The notes beneath the pieces are model-generated. The model saw only the letters and a program-made list of their open reading frames with translations, was not told the origin of the DNA and did no database searches. From Azotobacter chroococcum (GTDB lineage Bacteria > Pseudomonadota > Gammaproteobacteria > Pseudomonadales > Pseudomonadaceae), in contig NZ_SMMU01000001.1 in assembly GCF_004339665.1 (NCBI RefSeq), positions 186,001 through 250,000 of the forward strand: a stretch of 64,000 nt of DNA. Direction: 5' to 3'. Positions 1-9,951 of the stretch are shown in pieces. The first letter of the stretch is position 1. Each line of letters begins with the position of its first letter. A program made the translations under genes and the position numbers.

Positions 1-253
1 GCCCGAAGCGCGGATGCAGGCCGTGGCGCACGGCGATCCGGGTCAGCGCGTTCATGAAGTCGAAGGCCAGGTCGCGCGGCAGCTCGCAGTCCTCCGCGAA
101 GGGCTGGCCGTCGATTTCGCCGTCCATGTGCAGGTGCAGCACCCGGCTCTTTTCCGGCGCCTCGCGCACCTCGTAATGCACGTCGTAGACGAAGGTCTGC
201 GGGTTGGACTTGTCTGGCAGCTGCTCGCGATGCAGGTGGCCCGGCTTGAACAT
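1..253 (-). CDS. DUF5064-like hypothetical protein, 5' part only
   Basis: Only the first 84 codons are in the window; the gene runs off the left edge. The ATG at 253-251 has a strong ribosome binding site, AGGAGG, five bases upstream (264-259). The peptide opens MFKPGHLHREQLP and continues with strand-like segments rich in charged residues. There is no signal peptide and no membrane segment, so it should be a soluble cytoplasmic protein. The opening resembles the small Pseudomonas family DUF5064 as I remember it, which has no assigned function. Family membership is tentative because the rest of the protein is missing. Confidence 0.6.
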   Translation of the reverse strand, partial: MFKPGHLHREQLPDKSNPQTFVYDVHYEVREAPEKSRVLHLHMDGEIDGQPFAEDCELPRDLAFDFMNALTRIAVRHGLHPRFG

Positions 254-401
254 GGGAACCTCCTCGCCGGGGGCAAGCCCCCCGGACTCCACCCTGCTCA
301 GTGTAGACAGCACGCGGCTGCGCCCGCCCGGCGAGTCGTCGCCGGACTTGTGATCGACCGCCCCGCTGGTTAACGTGGGCGCCCCTTCCAGGAGACCGCC
401 G

Positions 402-1073
402 ATGCGCCTTGCCCGCCCCCTCTTGTACTGCCTTCTGCCGCTGTTCACCGCCAGCCTGTCGTTCGCCGCAAGCAAGGACGCGTCCAGGGTCGAACAGGTC
501 CGTCTGCAGGGCGAGCTGAGCGTGCGCGACGGCGAGCTGCTGCTGCGCCCGTGCGACGAGCAGCGCCGTTTCGTGCTGGTCGATACCGGCGAGCTGGGCC
601 TGGCCGAGGAGGTCCGCGGCCTGCAGGGCGGCGGCAGCGACCCGCTGTTCGCCGACCTGCGCGGCACCCTCGGCTCCAGCGACAGGCCCGGCGTCGACGG
701 GCGCTTCGAGACGAGCAAGATCTATCGCCTGGAACTCGGCGGGCGCAGTTGCCAGGACCCGGACTTTCCCCGGATGCTGCTGCGCGCGGCGGGCCACGAG
801 CCGTCGTGGAGCGTCAGCGTCGGCAGCAAGGGCCTGCTGCTGCAGCGCCCCGGCCAGCCGCCGCTGGCCCTGCCCTATCTGGAGGAGCAGCTGCCCGGCG
901 GCAGCCTGAACCTGACCAGCGAGGCCGATGGCCAGCGTCTGGAACTCTGGGTGGCGCCGCAGCACTGCATCGACTCGATGAGCGGCGCGATCCGCCATAT
1001 GAGCGCCGAGCTGCGCCTCGACGGCCAGGTGCAGCGCGGCTGCGCCTACTTCGGCGGCGGCCGCGACGACTGA
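402..1073 (+). CDS. Secreted hypothetical protein, COG3650-like
   Basis: A 223-residue protein. The start at 402 is chosen because GGAG (391-394) lies seven bases upstream and because it opens a clean signal peptide, MRLARPLLYCLLPLFTASLSFA, cleaved near residue 22. An in-frame start at 375 would put arginines and prolines before it. The mature part has an N-terminal beta-rich half and a C-terminal half with GHEPSWSVSV, a Cys in 'HCIDSMSGA' and a Cys in 'QRGCAYF'. This pattern (EPxW, then C-x-DxMSG, then a GCA near the end) is typical of COG3650-type periplasmic or outer-membrane-associated proteins of unknown function. It converges with the antiporter operon with one base between the stop codons. 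Confidence 0.65.
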   Translation: MRLARPLLYCLLPLFTASLSFAASKDASRVEQVRLQGELSVRDGELLLRPCDEQRRFVLVDTGELGLAEEVRGLQGGGSDPLFADLRGTLGSSDRPGVDGRFETSKIYRLELGGRSCQDPDFPRMLLRAAGHEPSWSVSVGSKGLLLQRPGQPPLALPYLEEQLPGGSLNLTSEADGQRLELWVAPQHCIDSMSGAIRHMSAELRLDGQVQRGCAYFGGGRDD

Positions 1074-1074
1074 G

Positions 1075-1401
1075 TCACCAGGGCTTGCCGCGGGTCCGCT
1101 CGGCCAGCGGCAGCTTCTTCTGCATCGCCGCCTTGGCCAGCATGTGCGCGCTGACCGGTGCGGTGATGAACAGGAACAGGGTGATCAGCAGCTCGTGCAG
1201 GCTCGGCCCTTCCGGCCGGCCGGCGAAGAACAGCATGGAGGCGATCACCATGCCGCCCACGCCGAGGGTGGTGGCCTTGGTCGGGCCGTGCAGGCGGGTG
1301 TAGAAGTCCGGCAGGCGGTACAGGCCGATGGCGCCGACCAGGGCGAACAGGCTGCCGAGAACCAGAAACAGGCTGACCAGCGCTTCGATCCAGAAGGGCA
1401 T
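1075..1401 (-). CDS. mnhG: Monovalent cation/H+ antiporter subunit G
   Basis: 108 residues with three predicted membrane helices (about 6-28, 40-60 and 68-90). The family hallmark LPDFYTRLHGPTK lies between helices 1 and 2. MnhG/PhaG is the smallest-core subunit of the Mrp-type Na+(K+)/H+ antiporter, a multi-subunit inner-membrane complex related to complex I that exchanges cytoplasmic Na+ or K+ for protons. It is the last gene of the operon and starts 13 bases after the stop of subunit F, so it is probably translated from the same transcript. The polar C-terminal tail (KKLPLAERTRGKPW) is expected to be cytoplasmic. Length is normal for the family. Confidence 0.93.
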   Translation of the reverse strand: MPFWIEALVSLFLVLGSLFALVGAIGLYRLPDFYTRLHGPTKATTLGVGGMVIASMLFFAGRPEGPSLHELLITLFLFITAPVSAHMLAKAAMQKKLPLAERTRGKPW

Positions 1402-1414
1402 GAATGACGACTCC

Positions 1415-1684
1415 TCAGTCGATGATATCGCCGTGCAGCAGGTATTTGCCGGCCGCCACGGTGCCGACGAAGCCCATCACCGCGATCAGCAGCGCCGCCT
1501 CGAAGAACAGGTCCGAGCCCAGCCAGATGCCGAACAGCACGATCAGCGCCAGGGCGTTGATGTACAGGGTGTCCAGCGCCAGGATGCGGTCCGGCAGGCT
1601 CGGCCCCTTGACCAGACGAACCAGGTTGAGGGCCAGCGCCAGGCCGATGACCACCAGGCAGAAGGGAATCACGTAGGCGAGCAT
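1415..1684 (-). CDS. mnhF: Monovalent cation/H+ antiporter subunit F
   Basis: 89 residues and three predicted membrane helices, a normal length for MnhF/PhaF. The conserved segment GPSLPDRILALDTL sits between helices 1 and 2 and is diagnostic for the family. It forms part of the membrane domain of the Mrp antiporter together with the products of the five adjacent genes. Its start codon lies inside the end of mnhE (16-base overlap), which points to translational coupling. No sign of damage. Confidence 0.93.
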   Translation of the reverse strand: MLAYVIPFCLVVIGLALALNLVRLVKGPSLPDRILALDTLYINALALIVLFGIWLGSDLFFEAALLIAVMGFVGTVAAGKYLLHGDIID

Positions 1685-2172
1685 TGGAAGATCTCCAGCA
1701 GGGGCGCCTCATAGCGGCGCTTCACCTCGGCAGCCAGCTGCCCGGGGTCCGGCGCGTCCAGGGCATGCAGCAGCAGGGTCCGGCGATCCGCGCTGAGATC
1801 GGCGGACACCGTGCCCGGTGTCAGGGAAATGATGCTGGTCAGCACCGCCAGGACGAATTTGTCCTCGATGGCCACCGGCACCTCGACGAAGGCCGGGTTC
1901 AGCCGCTCCTTCGGCCCCAGCACCAGCTTCGCCACAGCCAGGTTGGCGACGAGAATGTCGCCGAACACCTTGAGTACGAACAGGCCCAGCTGCAGCGGCC
2001 GGCGCACCCGCGGCACCTCGATCAGGAAATCGCGGCAGAGCAGCGGGATCGCCCAGCCGAGAAAGGCTCCCAGCAGCAGATGGCCGAAGCTCAGGGTGTT
2101 CACCAGCATCAGCCAGATGACCGTCAGCAACAGGCTCAGGAGCGGATGCGGCAAACCGCGCAGCGCCTTCAT
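1669..2172 (-). CDS. mnhE: Monovalent cation/H+ antiporter subunit E
   Basis: 167 residues from the ATG at 2172, which overlaps the stop of mnhD (ATGA). The frame is open further upstream, but that stretch lies inside mnhD. Two or three N-terminal membrane helices (about 10-60) are followed by a soluble cytoplasmic domain with SLTPGTVSADL and the HALD motif, both typical of MnhE/PhaE. This subunit is needed for assembly or activity of the Mrp antiporter complex. The overlaps on both sides (4 bases with D, 16 with F) indicate one tightly coupled transcript. Confidence 0.93.
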   Translation of the reverse strand: MKALRGLPHPLLSLLLTVIWLMLVNTLSFGHLLLGAFLGWAIPLLCRDFLIEVPRVRRPLQLGLFVLKVFGDILVANLAVAKLVLGPKERLNPAFVEVPVAIEDKFVLAVLTSIISLTPGTVSADLSADRRTLLLHALDAPDPGQLAAEVKRRYEAPLLEIFQCSPT

Positions 2173-3671
2173 GCAGCACCTCCCATGCCGATCTGCAGAT
2201 AGGGCGAAAGATCCAGCAGCTGGCGTGCCGTGGCCTGCACGTAGGCCTGCAGCGGCGCAGCCGCCACGACCATCAGCAGGCTGCCGAGCAGCAGGCCGGC
2301 GCAGGCCAGGATGCGCAGGTGGTCGGCGCCGGCCTCGGCCACCGGCGACCCGGAGGTACGCCAGAACAGGGTGCTGCCGGAGCGGCTGAGGGCGATCAGC
2401 AGCCCCAGGCCGCCGATCAGCAGCACCGACCACATCAGCAGTGCCGGGGAACCGACCGGTACCGCCCGCAGCAGCATCAGCTTGCCGAGGAAGCCGGACA
2501 GCGGCGGCAGACCGGCCACCGAGATCGCCGCGAAGAAGAACAGCCCGCCGAGCAGCGCCGGCTGGCGCAGGCTGGGCCCGTGCTGCAGCTCGCCGCCCAG
2601 CTCGCCGCGCTGACGGGCGATCAGGTCGGCGAGGAGGAACAGGCCGCCGCTGACCAGGGTGCTGTGCAGCAGGTAGTAGAGTGCGGCGGCAAAGCCTTCG
2701 GCGGTGCCCAGGGCGATGCCGACCAGCAGGGTGCCGACCGACACCACCACCAGGTAGGCCAGCTGCGTCTGCAGGTTGCGCGCCGCCAGGGCGCCGAACA
2801 CCCCGGCGGCGAGGGTTATGGCGGCCAGCGGCCAGAGCCAGGGCTGCGCCAGATCGGCCAGCTCGCCGGCCCCGCTGCCGAAGATCAGCGTGAACACCCG
2901 CAGGATGGCATACAGGCCGACCTTGGTCATGATCGCGAAGAGCGCTGCCACCGGCGCCGTCGCCGCCGCATAGGCGCGCGGCAGCCAGAAGTACAGCGGC
3001 AGGATCGCCGCCTTGAGGCCGAACACCAGCAGCAGCAGGTAGCCGGCAGCCGCCAGCAGCGGTGCCTGTGTCGCATCGGCGCTGGCCACCTGACGGGCCA
3101 GATCGGCCATGTTCAGGGTCCCGGTCAGGCCGTAGAGGGTGCCCACGCCGATCAGGAAGAACGACGAACCGAGCAGGTTGAGCAGCACGTAATGCATGCT
3201 GGCCCGTACCCGCGCGGCGCCGTTGCCGTGCATCAGCAGCGCATAGGAGGCGATCAGCAGGATCTCGAAGAACACGAACAGGTTGAACAGATCGGCGGTC
3301 AGGAAGGCGCCGTTGATGCCGAGCAGCTGGAACTGGAACAGGGCGTGGAAGTTCGGCCCCCGCTCGTCGTCGCCGCGCACCGCGTAGAGCACCGCGAAGC
3401 CGGCCAGCAGGGCGGTGAGCAGCAGCATCAGCGCGCTCAGCCGGTCGAGCAGCAGGACGATGCCGAAGGGCGGCGCCCAGTCGCCCAGCGCATAGACGCG
3501 CAGCTGGTCGTCCCCGGCCAGGACCAGCAGCCAGACGGAGAGCGGCAGCAGCGCCCAGGTGGCGGCCAGGGACAGCCGGCGCTGGATGCCGCGCCCCAGG
3601 CGATGGCCGAGCAGCAGCAGGCTGCCGGCGAACAGCGGCAGGAGGATCGGCAGGATCGGTGCGTGCATCAT
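2169..3671 (-). CDS. mnhD: Monovalent cation/H+ antiporter subunit D
   Basis: 500 residues, about 14 membrane helices, NuoN/NuoL-like proton-translocating fold. The buried glutamate of helix 5 is visible in LFVFFEILLIASYALL. Later helices carry the lysines expected for the proton path (GLKAAILPLYFWLP, IMTKVGLYAI). MnhD is one of the two large antiporter-like subunits of the Mrp complex. The start ATG at 3671 overlaps the mnhC stop by four bases. The gene is full length. Confidence 0.95.
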   Translation of the reverse strand: MMHAPILPILLPLFAGSLLLLGHRLGRGIQRRLSLAATWALLPLSVWLLVLAGDDQLRVYALGDWAPPFGIVLLLDRLSALMLLLTALLAGFAVLYAVRGDDERGPNFHALFQFQLLGINGAFLTADLFNLFVFFEILLIASYALLMHGNGAARVRASMHYVLLNLLGSSFFLIGVGTLYGLTGTLNMADLARQVASADATQAPLLAAAGYLLLLVFGLKAAILPLYFWLPRAYAAATAPVAALFAIMTKVGLYAILRVFTLIFGSGAGELADLAQPWLWPLAAITLAAGVFGALAARNLQTQLAYLVVVSVGTLLVGIALGTAEGFAAALYYLLHSTLVSGGLFLLADLIARQRGELGGELQHGPSLRQPALLGGLFFFAAISVAGLPPLSGFLGKLMLLRAVPVGSPALLMWSVLLIGGLGLLIALSRSGSTLFWRTSGSPVAEAGADHLRILACAGLLLGSLLMVVAAAPLQAYVQATARQLLDLSPYLQIGMGGAA

Positions 3672-3997
3672 TGGTCCGGCTCCCGTCCGTCCACGTGGTC
3701 GCTGTGCACTTCGCCCAGGCCGCGCAGGGCGAGTACCACCACGAAGGCGGTCATGGCGAAGCCGATGACGATGGCGGTGAGCACCAGAGCCTGCGGCAGG
3801 GGGTCGCCATACTCGGCGCTCTTGCCGAGCACCGGCGCGACGCCGGTGCGCAGACGACCCATGGCGAAGAGAAACAGGTTCACCGCGTAGGAAATCAGGG
3901 TCAGCCCCATCACCACCGGGAAGATCCGCGCGCGCAGCAGCAGGTACACGCCGCTGGCGGTCAGCACGCCGAGGGTGATCGCGAACAGCGCTTCCAT
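3668..3997 (-). CDS. mnhC: Monovalent cation/H+ antiporter subunit C
   Basis: 109 residues with three membrane helices and NuoK-like sequence (LISYAVNLFLFAMG in helix 2). MnhC/PhaC pairs with MnhD in the Mrp complex as NuoK does with NuoN in complex I. It starts one base after the stop of the fused A/B subunit and overlaps mnhD, fitting an operon translated as a unit. The C-terminal tail (VDGREPDQ) is polar and probably cytoplasmic. Confidence 0.94.
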   Translation of the reverse strand: MEALFAITLGVLTASGVYLLLRARIFPVVMGLTLISYAVNLFLFAMGRLRTGVAPVLGKSAEYGDPLPQALVLTAIVIGFAMTAFVVVLALRGLGEVHSDHVDGREPDQ

Positions 3998-3998
3998 C

Positions 3999-6791
3999 TC
4001 AGGGCACCTCCTTGCTCGACTCGTCCTGACTGACGTGGCCGATGTTGGACAAAATCAGCAGGGTCGCGCCGACCACCACCAGATAGACCCCCAGGTCGAA
4101 GAGCATCGCCGTGGCCAGCTCGAACTCGCCGACCAGCGGCAGGCTGAAATGGCCGAACGCCGAGGTCAGGAAGGGTCGCCCGAAGGCCCAGCTGCCCAGC
4201 CCGGTGAGGGCGGCGATCAGCACCCCGGCGCCGGCCAGGGCGTGATAGCTGAAGCGCAGGCGGGCATGGGTCCAGGCCACGCCGTGGGCGATGTACTGCA
4301 GGATCAGCGCCACCGCAGTGATCAGTCCGGCGATGAAGCCGCCGCCCGGCAGGTTGTGGCCGCGCAGGAAGATGAACGCCGAGACCAGCAGCGCCATCGG
4401 CAGCAGCGCGCGCGACAGGCTGTCGAGAATCATCGGATGGCTGTCGGTGGACCACGGACGGCCATTGTGGTCGAGCGCCGGATGGGGCAGATGCAGGCCG
4501 TACAGCAAGGCATAGATACCCAACGCGGCAATGGCCAGCACGCTGATCTCGCCCAGGGTATCGAAGCCGCGAAAGTCCACCAGGATCACGTTGACCACGT
4601 TGCTGCCGCCACCGCCGCTCAGGCTGTTCTCCAGGAAGAAGGCGGCGATGCTCTCGTAGGGACGGGTCAGCACCGCATAGGCGAGCAGCGCCACCAGGAT
4701 GCCGCTGCCGACCGCCAGCAGCAGGTCGCGGATCACCCGCAGGCTGCTCGACTCGGCCGGGGAGCGGGCGGGCAGGAAGAACAGCGTGAGCAGCAACAGG
4801 ATGATGGTCACCACCTCCACCGACAGCTGGGTCAGCGCCAGGTCGGGTGCCGAATAGCGGGCGAAGGCCAGGGCCACCATCATCCCGCTGCCGCTGAGGA
4901 TCATCAGGGCGACCAGGTGGTTGCGGTGGAACACCGCGCTGAGCAGGGCGGTCAGGGCCAGTGCGGCGAGGCCCAGCACGGTGATGCCGTCCATCGGGGT
5001 CAGCGCCACGGGGCCGTCGATATCGGCCAGCGGCGCCAGGGCGAACGCCGCCAGCAGCAGGGCGCTGCCCAGCATCAGGCCCAGGTAGCGCTGCAGCGAG
5101 CCGTTCTCCAGCAGCCCGGTCAGGTCGCGGGAGAAGTCCACCAGCACGCCGGCGCAGCGGCGGAAGATACCTTGCGCGTCCAGCTCCGGCAGGCCCTCGT
5201 ACCAGCGGAACAGCGGCTGGCGCAGGACATAGACCAGCACGCCGCCGAGCAGGGCGACGATGCTCATCGCCAGCGGCAGGTTGAAACCGTGCCAGATCGC
5301 CAGGCTATAGGCCGGCAGCTCTCCGCCGAGGCTGGCCGAGGCCGCGACGGCCAGCAGCGGCGCCACGGTCCAGCCCGGCAGCATGCCCACCAGCAGGCAG
5401 AGGAACACCAGCACCTCGACCGGAATCTTCATGTAGCGCGGCGGCTCGTGGGGTTTGGCCTTGGGCAGGTCAACCGGCTCGCCGTTGAAGAACACCTCGT
5501 GGATGAAGCGCAGCGAATAGGCCACCGAGAACACGCCGGCGATGGTCGCGGCGATCGGCAACAGCCAGTGGAAACTGCCCAGCAGATTCTGCTGGAGCGT
5601 CTCGCTGAAGAACATCTCCTTGCTCAGAAAGCCATTGAGCAGCGGCACCCCGGCCATCGCCGCACTGGCCACCATGGCCAGTGCGGCGGTGTGCGGCATG
5701 TATTTCCACATGCCGTTGATGCGCCGCATGTCGCGGCTGCCGGTCTCGTGATCGATGATGCCCGCGGCCATGAACAGCGAGGCCTTGAAGATGGCATGGT
5801 TGATGATGTGGAACACCGCCGCCACGGTCGCCAGGTCCGAGCCGAGACCGAACAGCAGGGTGATCAGGCCCAGGTGGCTGATGGTCGAATAGGCCAGCAG
5901 GCCCTTGAGATCGTGCTGGAACAGCGCCGTCACCGCGCCCAGCAGCAGGGTCGCCAGGCCGCTCAGGCTGACCAGGTAGAACCACCAGTCGCTGCCGGAA
6001 AGGGCCGGATACAGGCGGGCCAGAAGGAAGACTCCGGCCTTGACCATGGTCGCCGAGTGCAGATAGGCCGACACCGGGGTCGGTGCCGCCATCGCCTGCG
6101 GCAGCCAGAAATGGAAGGGGAACTGCGCCGACTTGGTGAACACGCCGAGCAGCACCAGGATCAGCGTCAGCGGATAGAGGCCGTGGGCGCGGATCGTCTC
6201 GCCGGCGACGAGTACCTCGCTCAGCTCGAAGCTGCCGACGATGTGGCCGATCAGCAGCACACCGGCGAGCAGCGCCAGCCCGCCCCCGCCGGTCACGGTC
6301 AAGGCCATGCGCGCACCGCGGCGGGCATCCGAGCGGTGGTGCCAGAAGCTGATCAGGAGGAACGAGGAGAGACTGGTCAGCTCCCAGAACATCAGCATCA
6401 GCAGCAGGCTTTCCGAAAGTACCAGCCCCAGCATGGCACCCATGAACAGCAGCAGGAAGGCGAAGAAGCGCCCCATCGGCTCATGCCTGGCCAGGTAGTA
6501 GCGGGCATAGACGATGACCAGGATGCCGATGCCGAGAATCAGCAGGGCAAAGAGAAACCCAAGGCCGTCCAGACGCAGGCTGAGGTTCAGGCCCAGTTCC
6601 GGCAGCCAGGCGACACTGCTCTTGACGACCATCCCGGAAAACACTTTCGAGCTTTGGGAGAACAGCAGGATCAGTCCCAGCAGCGGAACCAGCGCAGCGG
6701 CCGCCGCGCACAGCGAACGCCCGCGGCGAGCTGCCAGCAACGGCAGGCAGGCGCCGAGAAACGGCAAGGCAATGATCAATGCAAGCGTCAT
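3999..6791 (-). CDS. mnhA: Monovalent cation/H+ antiporter subunit A, fused to B
   Basis: 930 residues. ATG at 6791 is preferred over the in-frame GTG six bases upstream because AGGA lies seven bases before the ATG and only one base before the GTG. The N-terminal two thirds form a NuoL-like antiporter module with the buried glutamate in [13 protein letters not shown] and a conserved [20 protein letters not shown] loop. The last roughly 150 residues match subunit B ([13 protein letters not shown]). A fused A+B polypeptide with separate C to G genes is the group-2 Mrp (Pha/Sha) arrangement found in pseudomonads and rhizobia. It is the first gene of the operon and acts in the inner membrane in pH and Na+/K+ homeostasis. 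Confidence 0.95.
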   Translation of the reverse strand: MTLALIIALPFLGACLPLLAARRGRSLCAAAAALVPLLGLILLFSQSSKVFSGMVVKSSVAWLPELGLNLSLRLDGLGFLFALLILGIGILVIVYARYYLARHEPMGRFFAFLLLFMGAMLGLVLSESLLLMLMFWELTSLSSFLLISFWHHRSDARRGARMALTVTGGGGLALLAGVLLIGHIVGSFELSEVLVAGETIRAHGLYPLTLILVLLGVFTKSAQFPFHFWLPQAMAAPTPVSAYLHSATMVKAGVFLLARLYPALSGSDWWFYLVSLSGLATLLLGAVTALFQHDLKGLLAYSTISHLGLITLLFGLGSDLATVAAVFHIINHAIFKASLFMAAGIIDHETGSRDMRRINGMWKYMPHTAALAMVASAAMAGVPLLNGFLSKEMFFSETLQQNLLGSFHWLLPIAATIAGVFSVAYSLRFIHEVFFNGEPVDLPKAKPHEPPRYMKIPVEVLVFLCLLVGMLPGWTVAPLLAVAASASLGGELPAYSLAIWHGFNLPLAMSIVALLGGVLVYVLRQPLFRWYEGLPELDAQGIFRRCAGVLVDFSRDLTGLLENGSLQRYLGLMLGSALLLAAFALAPLADIDGPVALTPMDGITVLGLAALALTALLSAVFHRNHLVALMILSGSGMMVALAFARYSAPDLALTQLSVEVVTIILLLLTLFFLPARSPAESSSLRVIRDLLLAVGSGILVALLAYAVLTRPYESIAAFFLENSLSGGGGSNVVNVILVDFRGFDTLGEISVLAIAALGIYALLYGLHLPHPALDHNGRPWSTDSHPMILDSLSRALLPMALLVSAFIFLRGHNLPGGGFIAGLITAVALILQYIAHGVAWTHARLRFSYHALAGAGVLIAALTGLGSWAFGRPFLTSAFGHFSLPLVGEFELATAMLFDLGVYLVVVGATLLILSNIGHVSQDESSKEVP

Positions 6792-7130
6792 CGGCACGTC
6801 CTTTTCTGAGTCCTGGCCTGCAACCGGCCCTGTGGCGCCAAGGCTTCCATACGGCGGACGCGGACTCGCGACCCCGCATAGCCCCCTGCCGATTGCCGGC
6901 CCTGAACGAAACTGGTTTCAGCGATTGTCCATATCTATCGGCAGGCCATCTTGAATTGAATTATTTTGTAAAAAGGAAGCTTCGGATTTCCATTACAGGT
7001 ATGAATCAAGCATGGCTGGCACAGGTATGGCAAAGGAAGGAGACGCCAGACAAGCTATCCAGAAGCCGGCCAGCACGGACCGGCCGGCCGACTTCCGGCA
7101 AAGACGACCGATCGCTCAGCAAAACGGCAT
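6792..7130. promoter_or_regulatory. Upstream region of the mnh operon
   Basis: A 339-base gap between mnhA and the SlyB-like gene, both on the minus strand. The mnh promoter must lie here. The stretch 6940-7000 is A/T-rich compared with its surroundings. A small dyad, GAAAC-TG-GTTTC, occupies 6908-6919. I could not pick a convincing -35/-10 pair. The open frames across this gap have no ribosome binding site and no family resemblance. Confidence 0.4.
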
Positions 7131-7595
7131 TCAGTGGGCGACGCGGCTGGTGCCGTCGACGGTCAGGATGCGCACCCGCTCGCCGACCCGGAACACCTGG
7201 TTCGGCTGCACTTCCTGCACATAGGCCCGCATGCTGCCGTCATCCTCGCGCACGGTGATCTCCACGCCCTGGGTGCGGGTGACGCCCTCCTCCGCCGCGG
7301 CGCCGAGCAGGCCGCCGGCCACCGCGCCGATCACCGCCGCCACGGCGCTGCCACGACCCTCGCCGACGCCGCTGCCGGCCACGCCGCCGACGATGCTGCC
7401 GGCGCCGGCGCCGATCGGCGTCTTGGTGCCCTCGATGCGCACCGGACGCAGGGTCGCGATGGTGCCCATGCGCACGGTCTGCACGCTACGCGCCTCCCCG
7501 CGCGAATAGGATTCGCCGGTCAGGCTGGAGACGCAGCCGCCCACGGTCAGCATCACGGCAGTGAAAGAGGCGATCAACAGAAGGGGCTTGCGCAT
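7131..7595 (-). CDS. SlyB/Pcp-like glycine-zipper lipoprotein
   Basis: 154 residues. The start at 7595 opens a lipoprotein signal peptide ending in the lipobox LTVGGC, with Cys21 as the acylation site. The mature part has a glycine-zipper segment (about 60-95: GAGAGSIVGGVAGSGVGEG, then AVIGAVAGGLLGAA), the mark of the SlyB/Pcp outer-membrane lipoprotein family. A small C-terminal beta domain with DDGSMRAYVQEVQPNQ follows. Such proteins sit in the periplasmic face of the outer membrane and help stabilise it. In enterics slyB is PhoP-regulated; nothing in this sequence shows that here. Single gene, divergent from the small ORF at 7761. Confidence 0.85.
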   Translation of the reverse strand: MRKPLLLIASFTAVMLTVGGCVSSLTGESYSRGEARSVQTVRMGTIATLRPVRIEGTKTPIGAGAGSIVGGVAGSGVGEGRGSAVAAVIGAVAGGLLGAAAEEGVTRTQGVEITVREDDGSMRAYVQEVQPNQVFRVGERVRILTVDGTSRVAH

Positions 7596-7760
7596 TGCAG
7601 TTACTCCGCAGAAGTCATGTCGATCATTTAACTCCCGCCTCCTGCGGTTGTCACGGCGCGCCGGGACGGTGTCCGCGCTCGGGCGCACGACTTCCGGCCG
7701 GCGCCGGCCCACTTTCCGCCCGCGGGCGGATCGGCTAGGGTGGCGGCGCGGAGGATCGCC

Positions 7761-7997
7761 ATGGACTACTTCATCATCTTCATCACCACCGTGAGCGGGC
7801 TGTATTTCCACTGGTGGCTGTACGTACGCATCAAGCGCTGGATGGACCGCGACCTGGCCCTGTCGCTGGCCGGCTCCGACGATGCCCGGCGCGCCTACAT
7901 GCTGGAGCGCCTGGCCGAGGCCGGGCGCCAGGGCGTCCGGCGCCGCGACCTGGCGCAGTGGCTGGAACGGGCGGTGGCGGAGTATCCCGCGCCCTGA
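7761..7997 (+). CDS. Small hypothetical membrane-anchored protein
   Basis: 78 residues. ATG at 7761 has GGAGG six bases upstream (7750-7754). It begins MDYFIIFITTVSGLYFHWWLY, one hydrophobic helix, followed by a basic, helical cytoplasmic part (RIKRWMDRDLALSLAGSDDARRAYMLERLAEAG...). I do not recognise a family. The good ribosome binding site, host-like codon use and lack of overlap with another gene support a real gene. It is divergent from the SlyB-like gene and converges with the binding-protein gene that ends at 8001. Confidence 0.6.
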   Translation: MDYFIIFITTVSGLYFHWWLYVRIKRWMDRDLALSLAGSDDARRAYMLERLAEAGRQGVRRRDLAQWLERAVAEYPAP

Positions 7998-8000
7998 ACC

Positions 8001-9017
8001 TCAGCTCCCCTCGGCGCCGTGGGCCTCCTCGAAGAAGTAGTCCTTCCAGGAGGCCGCCTTGTTCTTCAGCACGCCCAGCTCGTGGAGCTTTTCGGCATAA
8101 ATGAAGGTGCGCTGCGGGACGATGGTGAAGTCGTTTTCCTTGTCCTCGACGATCTTCTCCACCAGCGCCGGCGCCAGCCTGGAGTTCTCCACGCGGATGT
8201 AGGTCTGTGCCGCGGCGCGCTTGTCGGCCTTGACGATGCGCTCGGCCTCGGCAAGGGCGTCGTAAAAGGCGCGGTAGGTCTTGGGATTCTCCTTGTGGAA
8301 CTTCTCGGTGGTATAGAGCACGTTGAAGGTCGCCGGTCCGCCGAGGATGTCGTAGGAGCTGATCAGCTTGCGCACCTTCGGGTTCTCCAGCGCCTGGTAA
8401 TAGAAGGGCGCGCTGGAGAAATGCGCGCTGATCTCCGAGGCGCCGGAGATCAGCGCCGCGGTGGCGTCGGGATGCGGCAGGCTGACGCTGATGCCGTCGA
8501 AGCGCTGGAACTGCTCCTTGCCGAAACGCTTGGCCGCCTCGATCTGCAGGGTCCGCGACTGGAAGCCGACGCCGGCGGCGGGCACCGCGATGCGGTCCTT
8601 CTCGCCCAGGTCCTCCAGCGACTTCACCGCCGGGTTGCTGGTCAGCAGGTAGTTGGGCTGCGAGCCCAGCGCGGCGATGGCCTTGACGTTCTGCCGGCCG
8701 CGGGTGCGGTCCCACATGGTCAGCATCGGCGGCACGCCGGCCGACACCACGTCGAGGGCACCGGCCAGCAGCGCCTCGTTCATCGCGGTGGCGCCGGAGA
8801 TGCTGCGCCACTCCACCTGGATGTCGATGCCCTGCTCATTGCCGTGCTTCTCGATGAGCTTCTGGTCGCGGACCACGTCGAGCAGCAGGTAGGCGATGCC
8901 GAACTGCTGGGCGATGCCGATGCTGCCCTCGGCCTGGGCCAGCAGCGGGCCGGTCAGCAGCCCGGCGAGCACGCCGGCGGCCAGTCGGGCGGGACGGAAA
9001 AACGGTTTTTTCTGCAT
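8001..9017 (-). CDS. ABC transporter substrate-binding protein, sulfonate/taurine type
   Basis: 338 residues starting MQKKPFFRPARLA with a Sec signal peptide cleaved near 'LAQA|EGSIG'. The mature part is a type-2 periplasmic binding protein of the NrtA/SsuA/TauA superfamily (IAQQFGIAYLLLDVVRDQKLIEKHG; then GALDVVSAGVPPML; then EKDRIAVPAAGVGFQS). It is clearly paralogous to the protein at 11850-12881; most motifs align without gaps. It is the last gene of the minus-strand cluster tauD-like, binding protein, ATPase, permease, SDR, binding protein. One transporter may thus use two binding proteins with different sulfonates. The ligand cannot be told from sequence. Confidence 0.88.
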   Translation of the reverse strand: MQKKPFFRPARLAAGVLAGLLTGPLLAQAEGSIGIAQQFGIAYLLLDVVRDQKLIEKHGNEQGIDIQVEWRSISGATAMNEALLAGALDVVSAGVPPMLTMWDRTRGRQNVKAIAALGSQPNYLLTSNPAVKSLEDLGEKDRIAVPAAGVGFQSRTLQIEAAKRFGKEQFQRFDGISVSLPHPDATAALISGASEISAHFSSAPFYYQALENPKVRKLISSYDILGGPATFNVLYTTEKFHKENPKTYRAFYDALAEAERIVKADKRAAAQTYIRVENSRLAPALVEKIVEDKENDFTIVPQRTFIYAEKLHELGVLKNKAASWKDYFFEEAHGAEGS

Positions 9018-9079
9018 GGGAAACCTCGGACGAACCCGCGCGAGGCCCGCGCGGGCGAAAACGGAAACGGCGCGGCGGA

Positions 9080-9949
<870 letters not shown>

Positions 9950-9951
9950 TA

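Noticed and set aside
3975-6809. Open frame of 944 codons on the plus strand opposite mnhA
   Set aside because: Gln/Glu/Arg-rich composition without domains; it is the mirror of a high-GC membrane-protein gene.
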